Shown here: one piece after another, positions 24,845-33,035 of the stretch
Numbering within the stretch: the first letter of the stretch is position 1
How the letters are laid out: every line of letters begins with the position of its first letter
Assembly: GCA_964583865.1 (NCBI GenBank)
Contig: CAZOXZ010000009.1
Location: 1-33,078 of the forward strand
Reading direction: 5' to 3'
DNA from: DASSBG01 sp964583865
GTDB lineage: Bacteria > Pseudomonadota > Gammaproteobacteria > Xanthomonadales > Rhodanobacteraceae
DNA: 33,078 nt
The notes under the pieces: model-generated
What the model was told of the DNA's origin: nothing
Databases searched by the model: none
The model's input: only the letters and a program-made list of their open reading frames with translations
Made by a program: the position numbers and the translations under genes

Positions 24845-26005
24845 ATGAAACAGAAAGCCTTGTATCTGCTTGTCGCGCTGGCAGTTGCGGGCGTCGGCGC
24901 GGCGAACGCCCAGAGTACGGGCAGCTCGGATGCGTCCGGCGAGAGCAGCCAGACCTTTGACGATCGCTGGTTCATCGCACCGACCTTCGGTGGCTGGTAC
25001 AACGACGAGAGCCGCAACACGAACTCGCGGCAACCCTACTGGGGCATCGGCTTTGGCAAGTTCGTCAGCCCGAAGGTCTCCCTGGAGGCCTACCTGGACC
25101 ACACCAGCCGCGATCGCGATCTGGGCGGTTCCTGGAACACCACCGGCCTGGGCATGTCGGCACGCTTTTTCCCGGGCAACTTCGAGAAGTGGCGTCCGTA
25201 CGTGATGCTTGGCATGGGTGGCAACCGATACCACGCAGGCGGCGACCGTGACTGGGCCGCGACTGCCCAGGTCGGCGTGGGAACGCAGGTCGGCTTTGGC
25301 GAAGACAAGAACAACGCCTTCCGCATGGAGCTGGGCTATCGTTATGGCCTGGATGACAATACCTTGCCGCAGCACGATGGCTATGGTGACTGGATGCTGG
25401 GTCTGAGCCTGCTGCATCGCTTCGGCGAGCCGCCGGCACCGCCGGCACCGCCAGCCGCCCCGCCGCCGCCGCCCGAGCCGGATTGCTCGCAGCTGGATGA
25501 CGACAACGATGGCGTCAACAACTGCCTGGACAAGTGCCCGAACTCGGCCGCCGGCAGCATTGTCGGGCCGGACGGTTGTCCGAAGCCGGTCATCATCGAC
25601 CTGCGTGGCGTGAACTTCAAGTTTGACCGCCCGAGCAAGGGCGAGACCGACATCGCTGCCACGCTGAAGGAGCCGACCGAAGACTCGATGGCGATCCTGA
25701 AGCAGGCTGTGGATACGCTGCAGCGTTATCCTGCGGTCAAGGTCGAGCTGGATGGCTACACCGATTCGGTGGGTTCGGAGGCTTACAACCAGAAGCTGTC
25801 CGAGCGTCGTGCGCAGATCGTGTACGAGTACCTCACCGGCAACGGTATCGATGCTTCGCGCATCACCGCCGTCAAGGGCTTCGGTGAATCGAACCCGATT
25901 GCACCCAATGACGACAAGGACGGCCGTTCCCGCAACCGTCGTACCGAGCTCGTGGTGCAGAATCCCGAGCAGCCGGCAGCACCGGCTGACAAGGGCTTCG
26001 AGTAA
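24845..26005 (+). CDS. OmpA-family outer-membrane protein with calcium-binding linker
   Basis: A 386-residue outer-membrane protein. A signal peptide ends at ANA/Q near residue 22. An eight-strand beta-barrel follows to about residue 195 (WFIAPTFGGWYND, ending LLHRFGEP). A Pro/Ala-rich linker comes next, then an Asp-rich type-3 thrombospondin-like repeat (DDDNDGVNNCLDKCPNS) that probably binds calcium and holds a Cys pair. The C-terminal OmpA domain, which binds peptidoglycan, has VNFKFDRPS, VELDGYTDSVGSEAYNQKLSE and GFGESNPIAPND followed by RSRNRRTEL with the diaminopimelate-contacting Asp and Arg. GAGGAG lies 8 bases before ATG 24845. It is monocistronic, closed by a strong terminator, and probably a major envelope protein tying outer membrane to wall. 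Confidence 0.93.
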   Translation: MKQKALYLLVALAVAGVGAANAQSTGSSDASGESSQTFDDRWFIAPTFGGWYNDESRNTNSRQPYWGIGFGKFVSPKVSLEAYLDHTSRDRDLGGSWNTTGLGMSARFFPGNFEKWRPYVMLGMGGNRYHAGGDRDWAATAQVGVGTQVGFGEDKNNAFRMELGYRYGLDDNTLPQHDGYGDWMLGLSLLHRFGEPPAPPAPPAAPPPPPEPDCSQLDDDNDGVNNCLDKCPNSAAGSIVGPDGCPKPVIIDLRGVNFKFDRPSKGETDIAATLKEPTEDSMAILKQAVDTLQRYPAVKVELDGYTDSVGSEAYNQKLSERRAQIVYEYLTGNGIDASRITAVKGFGESNPIAPNDDKDGRSRNRRTELVVQNPEQPAAPADKGFE

Positions 26006-26029
26006 GCCAGAGTCTCCGCAAGGAAGCAG

Positions 26030-26058
26030 AAAAAGCCCGGCAGATTGCCGGGCTTTTT
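26030..26058 (+). terminator. Intrinsic terminator after the OmpA gene
   Basis: GCCCGGC at 26035-26041 pairs with GCCGGGC at 26047-26053 around a 5-nt loop. Five As precede and five Ts follow, which extends the stem and makes it usable from either side. It lies 24 bases after the stop. The next 190 bases, to 26249, show no gene or other structure that I can support. Confidence 0.93.
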
Positions 26059-26249
26059 CGTTGCCGGTCAGGGAATGTGACAACGGGACAGACTCATGGT
26101 CTGGCTGGTGGTCTCTTGCAGATGGTCGCCTGTGCTCGGGCTGGCGCGCGTGTCAAAGGCCAGCAAGCGCAGCCCTGGAGCTTTTTCATCGAGCCCAGCC
26201 ATGTGGACGGGCAGAGATGATGCTGGGAAGCCTGCTTGCCTCGAGCCGA

Positions 26250-26642
26250 TCAGAGCATCTGCAGCATCACCACGAGAACGGCAGCGGCGATGGCAATCAA
26301 AAGGATGCGCCGCACCCGCGTGACCACCCGGCGCCGTCGGGTCAATACGCTGGAGGAACCGCCAAAACGCACCTGGTCCAGCTCTTCGGCATGACGCACG
26401 GCCGGCTGGATATCCATGTCCCGCAGGATCTGGCGCGCCTCGGGGAGATCATCGGCGTGCAGTATCCAGACCTGGGGCCATGCGTTGCGCTTGCTGGTGC
26501 TGGAAAAATAGCTGAAGCGGCGGTGATCGCGGCCACGCCAGCCGCCGTCGTTGGTGATCCGTGCCGCAATGCCCGCGTCGAGGAATATCCGGGCCATGCG
26601 TTCCGCGTTTTCGATGCGCGGCGTGGTGTAGATCATGCGCAT
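26250..26642 (-). CDS. DUF2007-like protein with a C-terminal membrane anchor
   Basis: A 130-residue protein. The first 80 residues resemble DUF2007 (MRMIYTTPRIENAERMARIF, AGIAARITNDG, WPQVWILHADDLPEARQIL). An Arg-rich segment then leads into a hydrophobic helix (ILLIAIAAAVLVVML) at the very C terminus, so it should be a tail-anchored membrane protein facing the cytoplasm. GGGAG sits before ATG 26642. It follows tesB by 15 bp on the same strand and probably shares its mRNA. It differs from the soluble DUF2007 protein at 9799 in its anchor and in a longer central loop. Function is unknown. Confidence 0.78.
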   Translation of the reverse strand: MRMIYTTPRIENAERMARIFLDAGIAARITNDGGWRGRDHRRFSYFSSTSKRNAWPQVWILHADDLPEARQILRDMDIQPAVRHAEELDQVRFGGSSSVLTRRRRVVTRVRRILLIAIAAAVLVVMLQML

Positions 26643-26657
26643 GATATTGCTCCCATT

Positions 26658-27530
26658 TCAGCCGGGGTGGCGTACCCGGATCAGGCCTTCCTGGGCCGTG
26701 GAAGCGACCAGGTTGCCCGCGCGGTTGAAGATCATGCCGCGTGACAGGCCGCGGCCGCCTTGTGCGGACGGGCTGTCGCAGGCGTACAGCAGCCAGTCGT
26801 CAGCGCGAAAGTCACGGTGGTACCACAAGGCGTGGTCGAGGCTTGCCACCTGGACGTTGTCTTGCAGGAAGGAAAAGCCGTGCGGCAGTGTCGAGGTGCC
26901 GATGAGGTGAAAGTCCGAGGCGTAGGTCAGCAGGGCACGGTGCAATTCCGGCTCGTCGTCGACACGGCTCGTCAACCGGAACCAGACGAATTGCTGCGGT
27001 GGCTGTGGCCGGGGATCGAGTTCGTTGCGTGGATGAACCGGACGAAACTCGAAGGGGCCTTCCTGGCTCAACCAACGGCGTACCTTGACCGGCAGTTTCG
27101 CCAGTTTGGCCTGTGGCAGGCGTTTCGGCGGCGTCAGCTCGTCGGGCGTGGGGACCACCGGCATCGACGCCTGGTGTTCGGCGCCTTTTTCGGCCGCCTG
27201 GAACGAAACCGACCCATTGAGGATGGGCTTGCCGTGCTGGATGGCGACCACGCGACGCGAGGAGAAACTGCCACCATCCCGGCTGCGTTCGACCTGGTAG
27301 ATGATGGGCTTGCTGGTGTCTCCGGGGCGCAGGAAATACGCATGCAGCGAATGCGCAACGCGCCCTGTGTCGACGGTTTGCTGAGCGGCTGACAATGCCT
27401 GCCCCAGGACCTGGCCACCAAACACGTTCGGGGTTCCGATATCCCGGCTGATGCCGCGGAACAGGTTGTCCTCGAGGCGCTCGAGGCTGAGCAGATGGAC
27501 CAGCTCGGAGACAGGAGATGTCGTGCCCAT
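26658..27530 (-). CDS. tesB: Acyl-CoA thioesterase II
   Basis: A 290-residue double-hotdog thioesterase that hydrolyses medium- to long-chain acyl-CoA, including 3-hydroxyacyl-CoA, to free acid and CoA. The first hotdog has PNVFGGQVLGQALSAA and SLHAYFLRPGD; the second has VASLDHALWYHRDF with the catalytic Asp, then CDSPSAQGGRGLSRG and STAQEGLIRV with the conserved Ser/Thr and Gln. Length matches E. coli TesB (286). ATG 27530 is preceded by a short leader from a perfect TATAAT at 27559-27554. It heads a two-gene operon with the anchored DUF2007-like protein. Confidence 0.93.
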   Translation of the reverse strand: MGTTSPVSELVHLLSLERLEDNLFRGISRDIGTPNVFGGQVLGQALSAAQQTVDTGRVAHSLHAYFLRPGDTSKPIIYQVERSRDGGSFSSRRVVAIQHGKPILNGSVSFQAAEKGAEHQASMPVVPTPDELTPPKRLPQAKLAKLPVKVRRWLSQEGPFEFRPVHPRNELDPRPQPPQQFVWFRLTSRVDDEPELHRALLTYASDFHLIGTSTLPHGFSFLQDNVQVASLDHALWYHRDFRADDWLLYACDSPSAQGGRGLSRGMIFNRAGNLVASTAQEGLIRVRHPG

Positions 27531-27553
27531 GGAATGGCCTGCGTAAAACCTCG

Positions 27554-27559
27554 ATTATA
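27554..27559 (-). promoter_or_regulatory. Perfect -10 box of the tesB promoter
   Basis: The minus strand reads TATAAT, ending 23 bases before the tesB ATG. No TTGACA-like -35 stands at 16-18 bp upstream, so activity may need an activator. The overall call rests on the exact -10. Confidence 0.45.
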
Positions 27560-27618
27560 ACCGCCGACATGCCGTTTCGGTGCCTGGAGGCGGCCACGGC
27601 GGGCCACCGTCATCCAGC

Positions 27619-27649
27619 AAAAAGGGCCGCACCTTGCGGCACGGCCCTT
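27619..27649 (-). terminator. Intrinsic terminator of the first metalloprotease operon
   Basis: On the minus strand AAGGGCCG (27649-27642) pairs perfectly with CGGCCCTT (27629-27622), with a smaller nested stem in the 12-nt loop. It ends in a run of Ts (complement of the As at 27619-27623). It lies 25 bases beyond the protease stop. Confidence 0.88.
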
Positions 27650-27673
27650 GGCAAAACACCGATTGGAACCGGT

Positions 27674-29860
27674 TTACTGGCCCGCAGGGATGGAGTACAT
27701 CCGCATGGCGGTGTCGGTCCGCTGGAAGATCGGGCCCGGGTCGTTGTTGATATCGATGGAGATGGTGTTGTCACCGCTTGGCAACTCGACATGCTCCGGA
27801 TAGTTCAGACCGATGGTGATGGTGCCGATTTCCTCGTGGGCAAGAGCAACCGGCTCACACGTACGGCAGTAGCCCTGGAACTGGTAGATTGGGACGGAAC
27901 TGCCTGGGTCATAGCTGACTGGGCCCGGTGCGGCCCAGCGCGGCTTGTTGTCGGTCCCGAAGTAGTACAACTGGGTGTTGATGTACTTGGCGCCGTCTTC
28001 CTCGGTCTCGATGACCGTCAGGCCCCAGCCGCTGTCGCCGGTATCGGCACTCCAGACACCGTTGAGGTCTTCTTCGGCTGCCGGACGTGCTGCATTGCCA
28101 ACCGCCGGCGAAATGCACCAGCTGCCGCTCTCGTCGCCGATGCTCCAGTCCATGGACGCCATGATCTCGCTGCTGTGGTCGGCACAGGCCTCGCTGGATG
28201 CCGCCGCATCCGTGAAGTCGATCTCGATATGGCCCACGGCTCCGTCAGGATAGGTGGCGCTGTGGGTCTCGGGGTCGTAGATCGGATAACCGAGGTTGGT
28301 CGAAAGAATGCCATCGTGCATGACACCGGCGTTGAGGTAGTACTCGGGGTTGCCGTCGGCATCGAAGGTGTAGAAGATCACCGAGTAGACGTCGCCATCG
28401 GCGCTTTCTTCCACCAACCCCAGGTTGATGCCGTGACCGCTGTGGGCGGTGTCGTACCAGTTGCCGGTGACGATGCCCGTGGGCGGGCTTGTCTGCTCAT
28501 CGTAGTCGTCCCCGGTGCTCCAGCCGACCTTGGCCAGCATCGGGCCGGCCAGGCCAAGCTTCTGCGGGTATGTGTAAGAGATGAAAGGTGTCATCAATTG
28601 TGGTGACTGCACGCTGGCCAGATGCGACAGCGTGGAACCGAGGCTGATGCTGGAAGGCGCGTACAATTCCACCAGATTCAACGGCGCCTCGTAGCCGGAC
28701 AAGTTGTTCATGTCCATTTCGGCCAACTGGGGATCGTTCCATACCAGCATGTTCTTGGAGGTCACGGCAGCAAAGCGCTCCTCGTTGCTGAGATCGGCAA
28801 ACGGGACCACTGTGTAGTTACCCGAGCCGTCCGCGTCCACCAGACGGGCGACGCTGGTGGTGTAGGCGTCATTGGAGCCCTTGCGAAACATCATGAAACG
28901 CGGGTTGTCGTTGCCGGTATTGGTGGTGGTCTGCAGATCAACCAGGCTGAGGAAGCCCAGACCGTGCACAACCTCGTGCATGGTGGTGGAACGCATCAGG
29001 TCCGGTGGCGAGCTGCCGTCGTAGGCCCCTGAAGCCACATCGTCGCTGTTGAACCAGACGATGATGTCCGGAATGGAACAATCCAGGCCCGTGTAGGGTG
29101 TGCACAGGCGATGGCCGGCCAGACGTTCGGCGGCGGCAATGGTGTACCAGGTGTCATGCAACGGCATGCCGGTCTTGCTGCGGTAGTACTTTGTGGCCGT
29201 GGCCGAGGCCAGCGTGTAGCCGCCAGCCCCCGAACTCTGGCCATATTCACGCCAGCAGGCCTGCACATGAACCGGAACCGGGCTGTGAATCTGCGTGGAC
29301 AGTTCTTCCAGCGTGGACAGGACAAGGTTGCGACGGTATTCGCCGTGTTCGGCGTCCGTCCAGGGTGCGATGTCACAGTTCAGCCCGTCAGCGCCGCCCC
29401 AGAGCTGTTCCAGTGCGCCGGACGCCTTGTCAAAGCTGACGACAAAATCGGTGCCGATCTTGGCCGTCTCGCTGATGGAGGTTTCCAGGGTGACCGTGGT
29501 CGCATTCACCGTGTTGAGGTTCACCAACGCCACCTGCCAGGTGCCCGCATGCAATGCTGGCTTGGCATACGTGCCGATGGCGAGTTGCTCGGCGCCATCG
29601 CTCGAGGTCTGCAGAAGATAGTCGGCCTGCGGGCGCACGGCATAGTTGGGCCCCGGCGTGAAAGCGGCACCTTCCTTGACGTAGACCGCCACCTGGGTAG
29701 CGCTGCTGCTGGCCTTCAGAAACAGGATCTCGGCATTATCCGGAACTTCGATGGTGATGCCGACCTTGGTGGCGCCGGCCGGCACGTTGATGGTTTGCGA
29801 GTCGGCATGTGCCGCTCCGGCCAGCAGCAACGCGGCCAATACGATGAACGAGCGCATCAT
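27674..29860 (-). CDS. Secreted zinc metalloprotease, leishmanolysin-like layout (copy 1)
   Basis: A 728-residue exported protein. Residues 1-19 are a signal peptide (LAALLLAGAAHA). An N-terminal beta-sandwich (AGTWQVALVN near 105) resembles pre-peptidase domains. The catalytic part has HEVVHGLGF, zinc ligands His295 and His299 with Glu296 as base. A distant third histidine is likely His413 in STLSHL, followed ten residues later by Met423 in QLMTP. A long insert between HExxHxxG and the third His with a nearby Met is the pattern of leishmanolysin (M8). The C-terminal 230 residues hold two Trp/Gly-rich repeats (GNWYDTAHSGHG and NGVWSADTGDSGWGL) and end RMYSIPAGQ. ATG 29860 has GGAG upstream and overlaps the small gene before it. 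Its paralogue at 30250 has the same length. The substrate is unknown. Confidence 0.83.
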   Translation of the reverse strand: MMRSFIVLAALLLAGAAHADSQTINVPAGATKVGITIEVPDNAEILFLKASSSATQVAVYVKEGAAFTPGPNYAVRPQADYLLQTSSDGAEQLAIGTYAKPALHAGTWQVALVNLNTVNATTVTLETSISETAKIGTDFVVSFDKASGALEQLWGGADGLNCDIAPWTDAEHGEYRRNLVLSTLEELSTQIHSPVPVHVQACWREYGQSSGAGGYTLASATATKYYRSKTGMPLHDTWYTIAAAERLAGHRLCTPYTGLDCSIPDIIVWFNSDDVASGAYDGSSPPDLMRSTTMHEVVHGLGFLSLVDLQTTTNTGNDNPRFMMFRKGSNDAYTTSVARLVDADGSGNYTVVPFADLSNEERFAAVTSKNMLVWNDPQLAEMDMNNLSGYEAPLNLVELYAPSSISLGSTLSHLASVQSPQLMTPFISYTYPQKLGLAGPMLAKVGWSTGDDYDEQTSPPTGIVTGNWYDTAHSGHGINLGLVEESADGDVYSVIFYTFDADGNPEYYLNAGVMHDGILSTNLGYPIYDPETHSATYPDGAVGHIEIDFTDAAASSEACADHSSEIMASMDWSIGDESGSWCISPAVGNAARPAAEEDLNGVWSADTGDSGWGLTVIETEEDGAKYINTQLYYFGTDNKPRWAAPGPVSYDPGSSVPIYQFQGYCRTCEPVALAHEEIGTITIGLNYPEHVELPSGDNTISIDINNDPGPIFQRTDTAMRMYSIPAGQ

Positions 29861-30156
29861 GGCGTGATCTCCGCGTGGTCGTGCTGGCCGGGACCCTTGT
29901 GCGAGATGGCTTGCATGCGCGGCTCGACCAGACACTGGACGCGCAATGTGCCATCACTGTTCTGATGGGCAATTGCACGCGTGATGACGGGAAGCGTCAA
30001 CGAATCGGAGGCGGGCGCCTTCATTGCGGCTGGCGGAACCTGTGCCGCGGACGGAACGAATGTCCGGGCATGGCTGACATCAATGGTCTGGGCGCCAGCT
30101 GTTGTGCTGGCCAGGGCCAGGCCGGCAGCCAGGATGGTAAGCGGTATTCTGTTCAT
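29857..30156 (-). CDS. Small secreted protein coupled to metalloprotease copy 1
   Basis: A 99-residue protein with a clear signal peptide (MNRIPLTILAAGLALASTTAGA, then QT). The mature part, about 77 residues, has DGTLRVQCLVEP with a single Cys and a His-rich end (SHKGPGQHDHAEITP). I recognise no family with confidence. Its TGA overlaps the ATG of the protease gene (ATGA), so translation is coupled. The longer frame to 30228 lacks a signal peptide at its start and crosses the putative promoter, so I start at 30156. A secreted partner made with a protease could be an inhibitor, chaperone or prosegment in trans; all three are guesses. The other protease has no such partner. Confidence 0.68.
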   Translation of the reverse strand: MNRIPLTILAAGLALASTTAGAQTIDVSHARTFVPSAAQVPPAAMKAPASDSLTLPVITRAIAHQNSDGTLRVQCLVEPRMQAISHKGPGQHDHAEITP

Positions 30157-30190
30157 GGGATGTCCAGGGACGGTTGCAACGGAACCATGG

Positions 30191-30219
30191 AGTATCCCAA
30201 AGCTGCGGCGCAGCCTCAA
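30191..30219 (-). promoter_or_regulatory. Candidate promoter with internal dyad for the small protein-protease operon
   Basis: On the minus strand TTGAGG (30219-30214) and GATACT (30196-30191) are exactly 17 bp apart, each matching four of six consensus bases. The spacer holds an inverted repeat with 6-bp arms and one central base, GCTGCG-C-CGCAGC (30214-30202). A repressor could bind there between the boxes. The -10 lies about 35 bases from the small gene's ATG. This gives copy 1 its own transcript, separate from copy 2 upstream. Confidence 0.4.
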
Positions 30220-30249
30220 GTTGCACATGCGGTGCCGGTTGCGGATGCG

Positions 30250-32436
30250 TTACTGGCCGGCTGGCACGGAGTACATGCGCATGGCGCTGTCGCTGCGTTG
30301 AAAGAAAGGCCCCGGGTCGTTGTTGATATCGACGGAAATGCTGTTGTCACCGCTGGGAAGCTCGACATGTTCCGGGTAGACGAGATTGAATGTCATCGTC
30401 CCGATCGCTTGTGGCACCAGGCTCGCCTTGGCGCAGGTGCGGCAGTAGCCGTGGAGCTGGAACAAGTCCACGGGCTGGCCTGGCTGCAACCGGCTCGGTC
30501 CCGGCGTGGCCCAGCGCGGCTGGTTGTCCTGGCCGTAGTAATACAGTTGTGCGTTGATGTACCGGCTGTCAGGTTCGGCCGTCTCGGTGACGGTCAGGCC
30601 CCAGCCGCTGTCGCTGGCGCCGGCGCTCCACAGGCCGTTGAGGTCGTGGTCTGCTGCCGGGCGGTCCGCGGGGCTGACCAGCGGCGAGATGCACCAGGTC
30701 CCGGAGATGCCGTCGATGGTCCATTCCATGGCGGCCAGAATGGCGCCGTCGTGGTCCTGGCAAGCAGGGTTTTCCGCGGCGCCGGAAGTGAAGTCGATGG
30801 CAATGGAGCCGACCGCACCATCCGGATAGGTCGCCGAATGGGTTTCCGGATCGTAGACCGGCCGGCCCAAGGGAGCCGGCTTGTCCGGATTGGCCATGTT
30901 GCCCAGGTGGCCATCTTTCACAGCAACGCCGGCGGAGTAGTATTCCGGATCGCCGGCGGCATCGAAGGTGTAGAACGTCAGGCCGTACTGGTTGCCGGCC
31001 GAGTCGCGCTTGATCAACTGCAGGTCGATGCCATGGCCGCTGTGGGCCGGGTCGTACCAGTTGCCGGTCACGGGCTCCAGCGCCCTGTCGCTGACTTCTG
31101 TCGGGCCGATATTCCAGCCGGCACGCGCGAGGACGCCCTTGGCCAGCCCCAGCGCCTCCGGGTGGTTCGGTTGCAACATGGGCGTCATCAGCTGTCCGGA
31201 ATGAACCATGGCGAGATGCGACAGGGTCGAGCCGGGGTAAATCGTGTCCGGTGCGTACAATTCGACCAGGTTGCGCGGGGCAGGGCGGCCGGACAGGATG
31301 TTCTCGTCACTGGCGGCAAGGTCGGGGTCGTTCCAGACCAGAAATTGGCCAGAGGTCACGGCGGCCTTGCGTTCGGCCAGGCCAAGTTGTGCCAATGGGG
31401 TCAGCGTGACGTAGTTGTGCGGATCGTCGGCTGGTGCCGTCAGCCAGGCCACGTTGGCCAGGTAGGCATCGAGCTTGTGGTCCCACAATTCGAAACTGTC
31501 CAGGCTCATGGTGCTGAGGAAGCCCAGGCCGTGCACGATCTCGTGCATGGTGATCGAGCGCATGACGGCCGCGGGCTTGTTGCCGTTGTAAAAATCGGCC
31601 GCGACATTGGCGCTGTTGTACCAGACGATGATTTCCGGGATCGTGCAATCCACTTCGCTGTAATAGTGGCAGAAACGGCGCCCCGCCAGACGCTCGGCCG
31701 GGGCCATGGCATACCAGGCGTCGGGCAGGGGCAGGCCCTGGGCGTCGCTGTCGTAGTAGATGGCGCCGGCCGAGGCCAGGGTGAAGTCACCGGCCGTGTC
31801 GTCGCCATCGTCGGAATAGTCTCGCCAGCAGGCCTGGACATGAATCGGGATGGGCGAGAAAACCTGCTGCGACAGCTTATCGAGCGTTTCGCTGACCAGA
31901 TCGCGGCGATAATTGCCGTAGTGCGGATCCGACCATGGGCTGACGTCGCATTCGAGCGGGTTATCGTCGTCCCACAGGTCTTTCAGCGCCTGTGATGGTT
32001 CACCGAAGTTGACGATGAACTCGGTTTCGACGTAGGGATTGCTGTCCACGGACGTGGTCAACGTCACGCTCGTCGAGCTGCGGGCGCTGCGGTTGGCAAT
32101 CGCCAGATGCCAGGTGCCAGCCGAGAGTGCCGGCGTGGCGTAGGTGCCGACGGACAGACTCGCGGGGTTGGCGGGAGGCACGTTGCTGCTGACATAGTCC
32201 GCCTGGTCGAAGAGCCTGCCGTTGGCTTCGAATGGTGCGTCCTTGCGCAGCAGCAGGTCGATGCGCGTGCCGTTGTCGCTGCGGGCCGTCACGTGAAGAA
32301 TGCTGGCGCCGACGGGCACGAAGACTTCAATGCCGAGTTCCGCCGAGCCGGGCGGGATGACGAGGGTCTGCTCGTCGGCACGGGCGTTGAGGGCTGCAAG
32401 CAGCAAGAGAAGAAAAAAAGGCAATTTGCGCACCAT
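30250..32436 (-). CDS. Secreted zinc metalloprotease, leishmanolysin-like layout (copy 2)
   Basis: A 728-residue paralogue of the protease at 27674, alike from end to end and equal in length. A signal peptide (MVRKLPFFLLLLLAALNARA) precedes the same beta-sandwich (AGTWHLAIAN). Zinc motif: HEIVHGLGF with His298, Glu299, His302. Likely third ligand: His407 in STLSHL, with Met417 in QLMTP. CWRDY, CDVSPW and FCHYY cysteines match copy 1. The two C-terminal repeats (GNWYDPAHSGHG; NGLWSAGASDSGWGL) and the ending RMYSVPAGQ are shared. The last 110 bases of the two genes are visibly alike in DNA. A longer frame begins at 32466, but ATG 32436 gives the signal peptide and has GAGAGGA upstream. It follows the amidase by 26 bp. 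No strong terminator follows it. Confidence 0.83.
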   Translation of the reverse strand: MVRKLPFFLLLLLAALNARADEQTLVIPPGSAELGIEVFVPVGASILHVTARSDNGTRIDLLLRKDAPFEANGRLFDQADYVSSNVPPANPASLSVGTYATPALSAGTWHLAIANRSARSSTSVTLTTSVDSNPYVETEFIVNFGEPSQALKDLWDDDNPLECDVSPWSDPHYGNYRRDLVSETLDKLSQQVFSPIPIHVQACWRDYSDDGDDTAGDFTLASAGAIYYDSDAQGLPLPDAWYAMAPAERLAGRRFCHYYSEVDCTIPEIIVWYNSANVAADFYNGNKPAAVMRSITMHEIVHGLGFLSTMSLDSFELWDHKLDAYLANVAWLTAPADDPHNYVTLTPLAQLGLAERKAAVTSGQFLVWNDPDLAASDENILSGRPAPRNLVELYAPDTIYPGSTLSHLAMVHSGQLMTPMLQPNHPEALGLAKGVLARAGWNIGPTEVSDRALEPVTGNWYDPAHSGHGIDLQLIKRDSAGNQYGLTFYTFDAAGDPEYYSAGVAVKDGHLGNMANPDKPAPLGRPVYDPETHSATYPDGAVGSIAIDFTSGAAENPACQDHDGAILAAMEWTIDGISGTWCISPLVSPADRPAADHDLNGLWSAGASDSGWGLTVTETAEPDSRYINAQLYYYGQDNQPRWATPGPSRLQPGQPVDLFQLHGYCRTCAKASLVPQAIGTMTFNLVYPEHVELPSGDNSISVDINNDPGPFFQRSDSAMRMYSVPAGQ

Positions 32437-32462
32437 GATGTTCGTCCTCTCAAGGTCCCGGC

Positions 32463-33035
32463 TCATTGTGTGGCTCGCGGCAGCAAGCGCTTCAGCTTGC
32501 TGGCGTGCAGGACGCGCTGCCAGGGAAAGGCGGGGCCGGGATCACGTTTGCGAAAGACCGTCTTGCAAGGGTCGTCGCTGGCGGGAATGCGTTCGCGGTC
32601 AAGGTCTTCATGGCCCGCGATCAGCTGCAGGCCGGGCAACTCGTGTTGCAGCCAGGTCAGGCAGCCAAGCAGGCTCTCAATCTGGGCCTCGGTATAGGCC
32701 TCGGTCATGATCTGGTTGCGTGAATCATGCCAGGCCGGGTAGCGGCCGGTATTCACCAGTTCGATGCCTATCGAGTGGTCGTTCTCGCCGCGCACATGAT
32801 GCGCGCTGTATTGCGGCGCCACGAACTGGTACACGCGGCCATCACGGTCGATGTACAGGTGGCCGCTGTTGCCGGTACCGCTGGGGTAATGCACTTCCTC
32901 GGCATAGTGTCTTGCCGTGGCAAGGTCGGGCAGTTCGGTGCAATGGATGACAACCAGGTCGATGGTTGCCGTCTCCCGGGTCTGCAATTGTTCCACGTAC
33001 GGCAGGGCCCAGTCCTGGATGGCTGGCAGCAGCAT
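32463..33035 (-). CDS. AmpD-like N-acetylmuramoyl-L-alanine amidase
   Basis: A 190-residue amidase_2 (zinc) enzyme that cuts the bond between muramic acid and the peptide stem of murein. Zinc ligands align with AmpD: His in LVVIHCTELP, His in AGHEDLDRE and Asp in KRDPGPAFPW; GHLYIDRDGRVYQFV and HSIGIELVNTG are the core strands. There is no signal peptide, so it is expected in the cytoplasm, recycling anhydro-muropeptides. The length is close to AmpD (183), but the sequence is divergent, and a chromosomal AmpD may exist elsewhere. GGAGGA lies 6 bases before ATG 33035. The exported metalloprotease follows after 26 bp, probably in the same mRNA. Upstream control lies beyond the window. Confidence 0.88.
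   Translation of the reverse strand: MLLPAIQDWALPYVEQLQTRETATIDLVVIHCTELPDLATARHYAEEVHYPSGTGNSGHLYIDRDGRVYQFVAPQYSAHHVRGENDHSIGIELVNTGRYPAWHDSRNQIMTEAYTEAQIESLLGCLTWLQHELPGLQLIAGHEDLDRERIPASDDPCKTVFRKRDPGPAFPWQRVLHASKLKRLLPRATQ

Noticed and set aside
26096..26323. 75-codon plus-strand frame after the OmpA terminator
   Set aside because: It overlaps the end of the anchored DUF2007-like gene on the other strand and shows no family motif or ribosome binding site.
29875..31995. A 706-codon plus-strand frame opposite the metalloproteases
   Set aside because: Shadow of two conserved paralogues on the other strand, with no start signal or domain.
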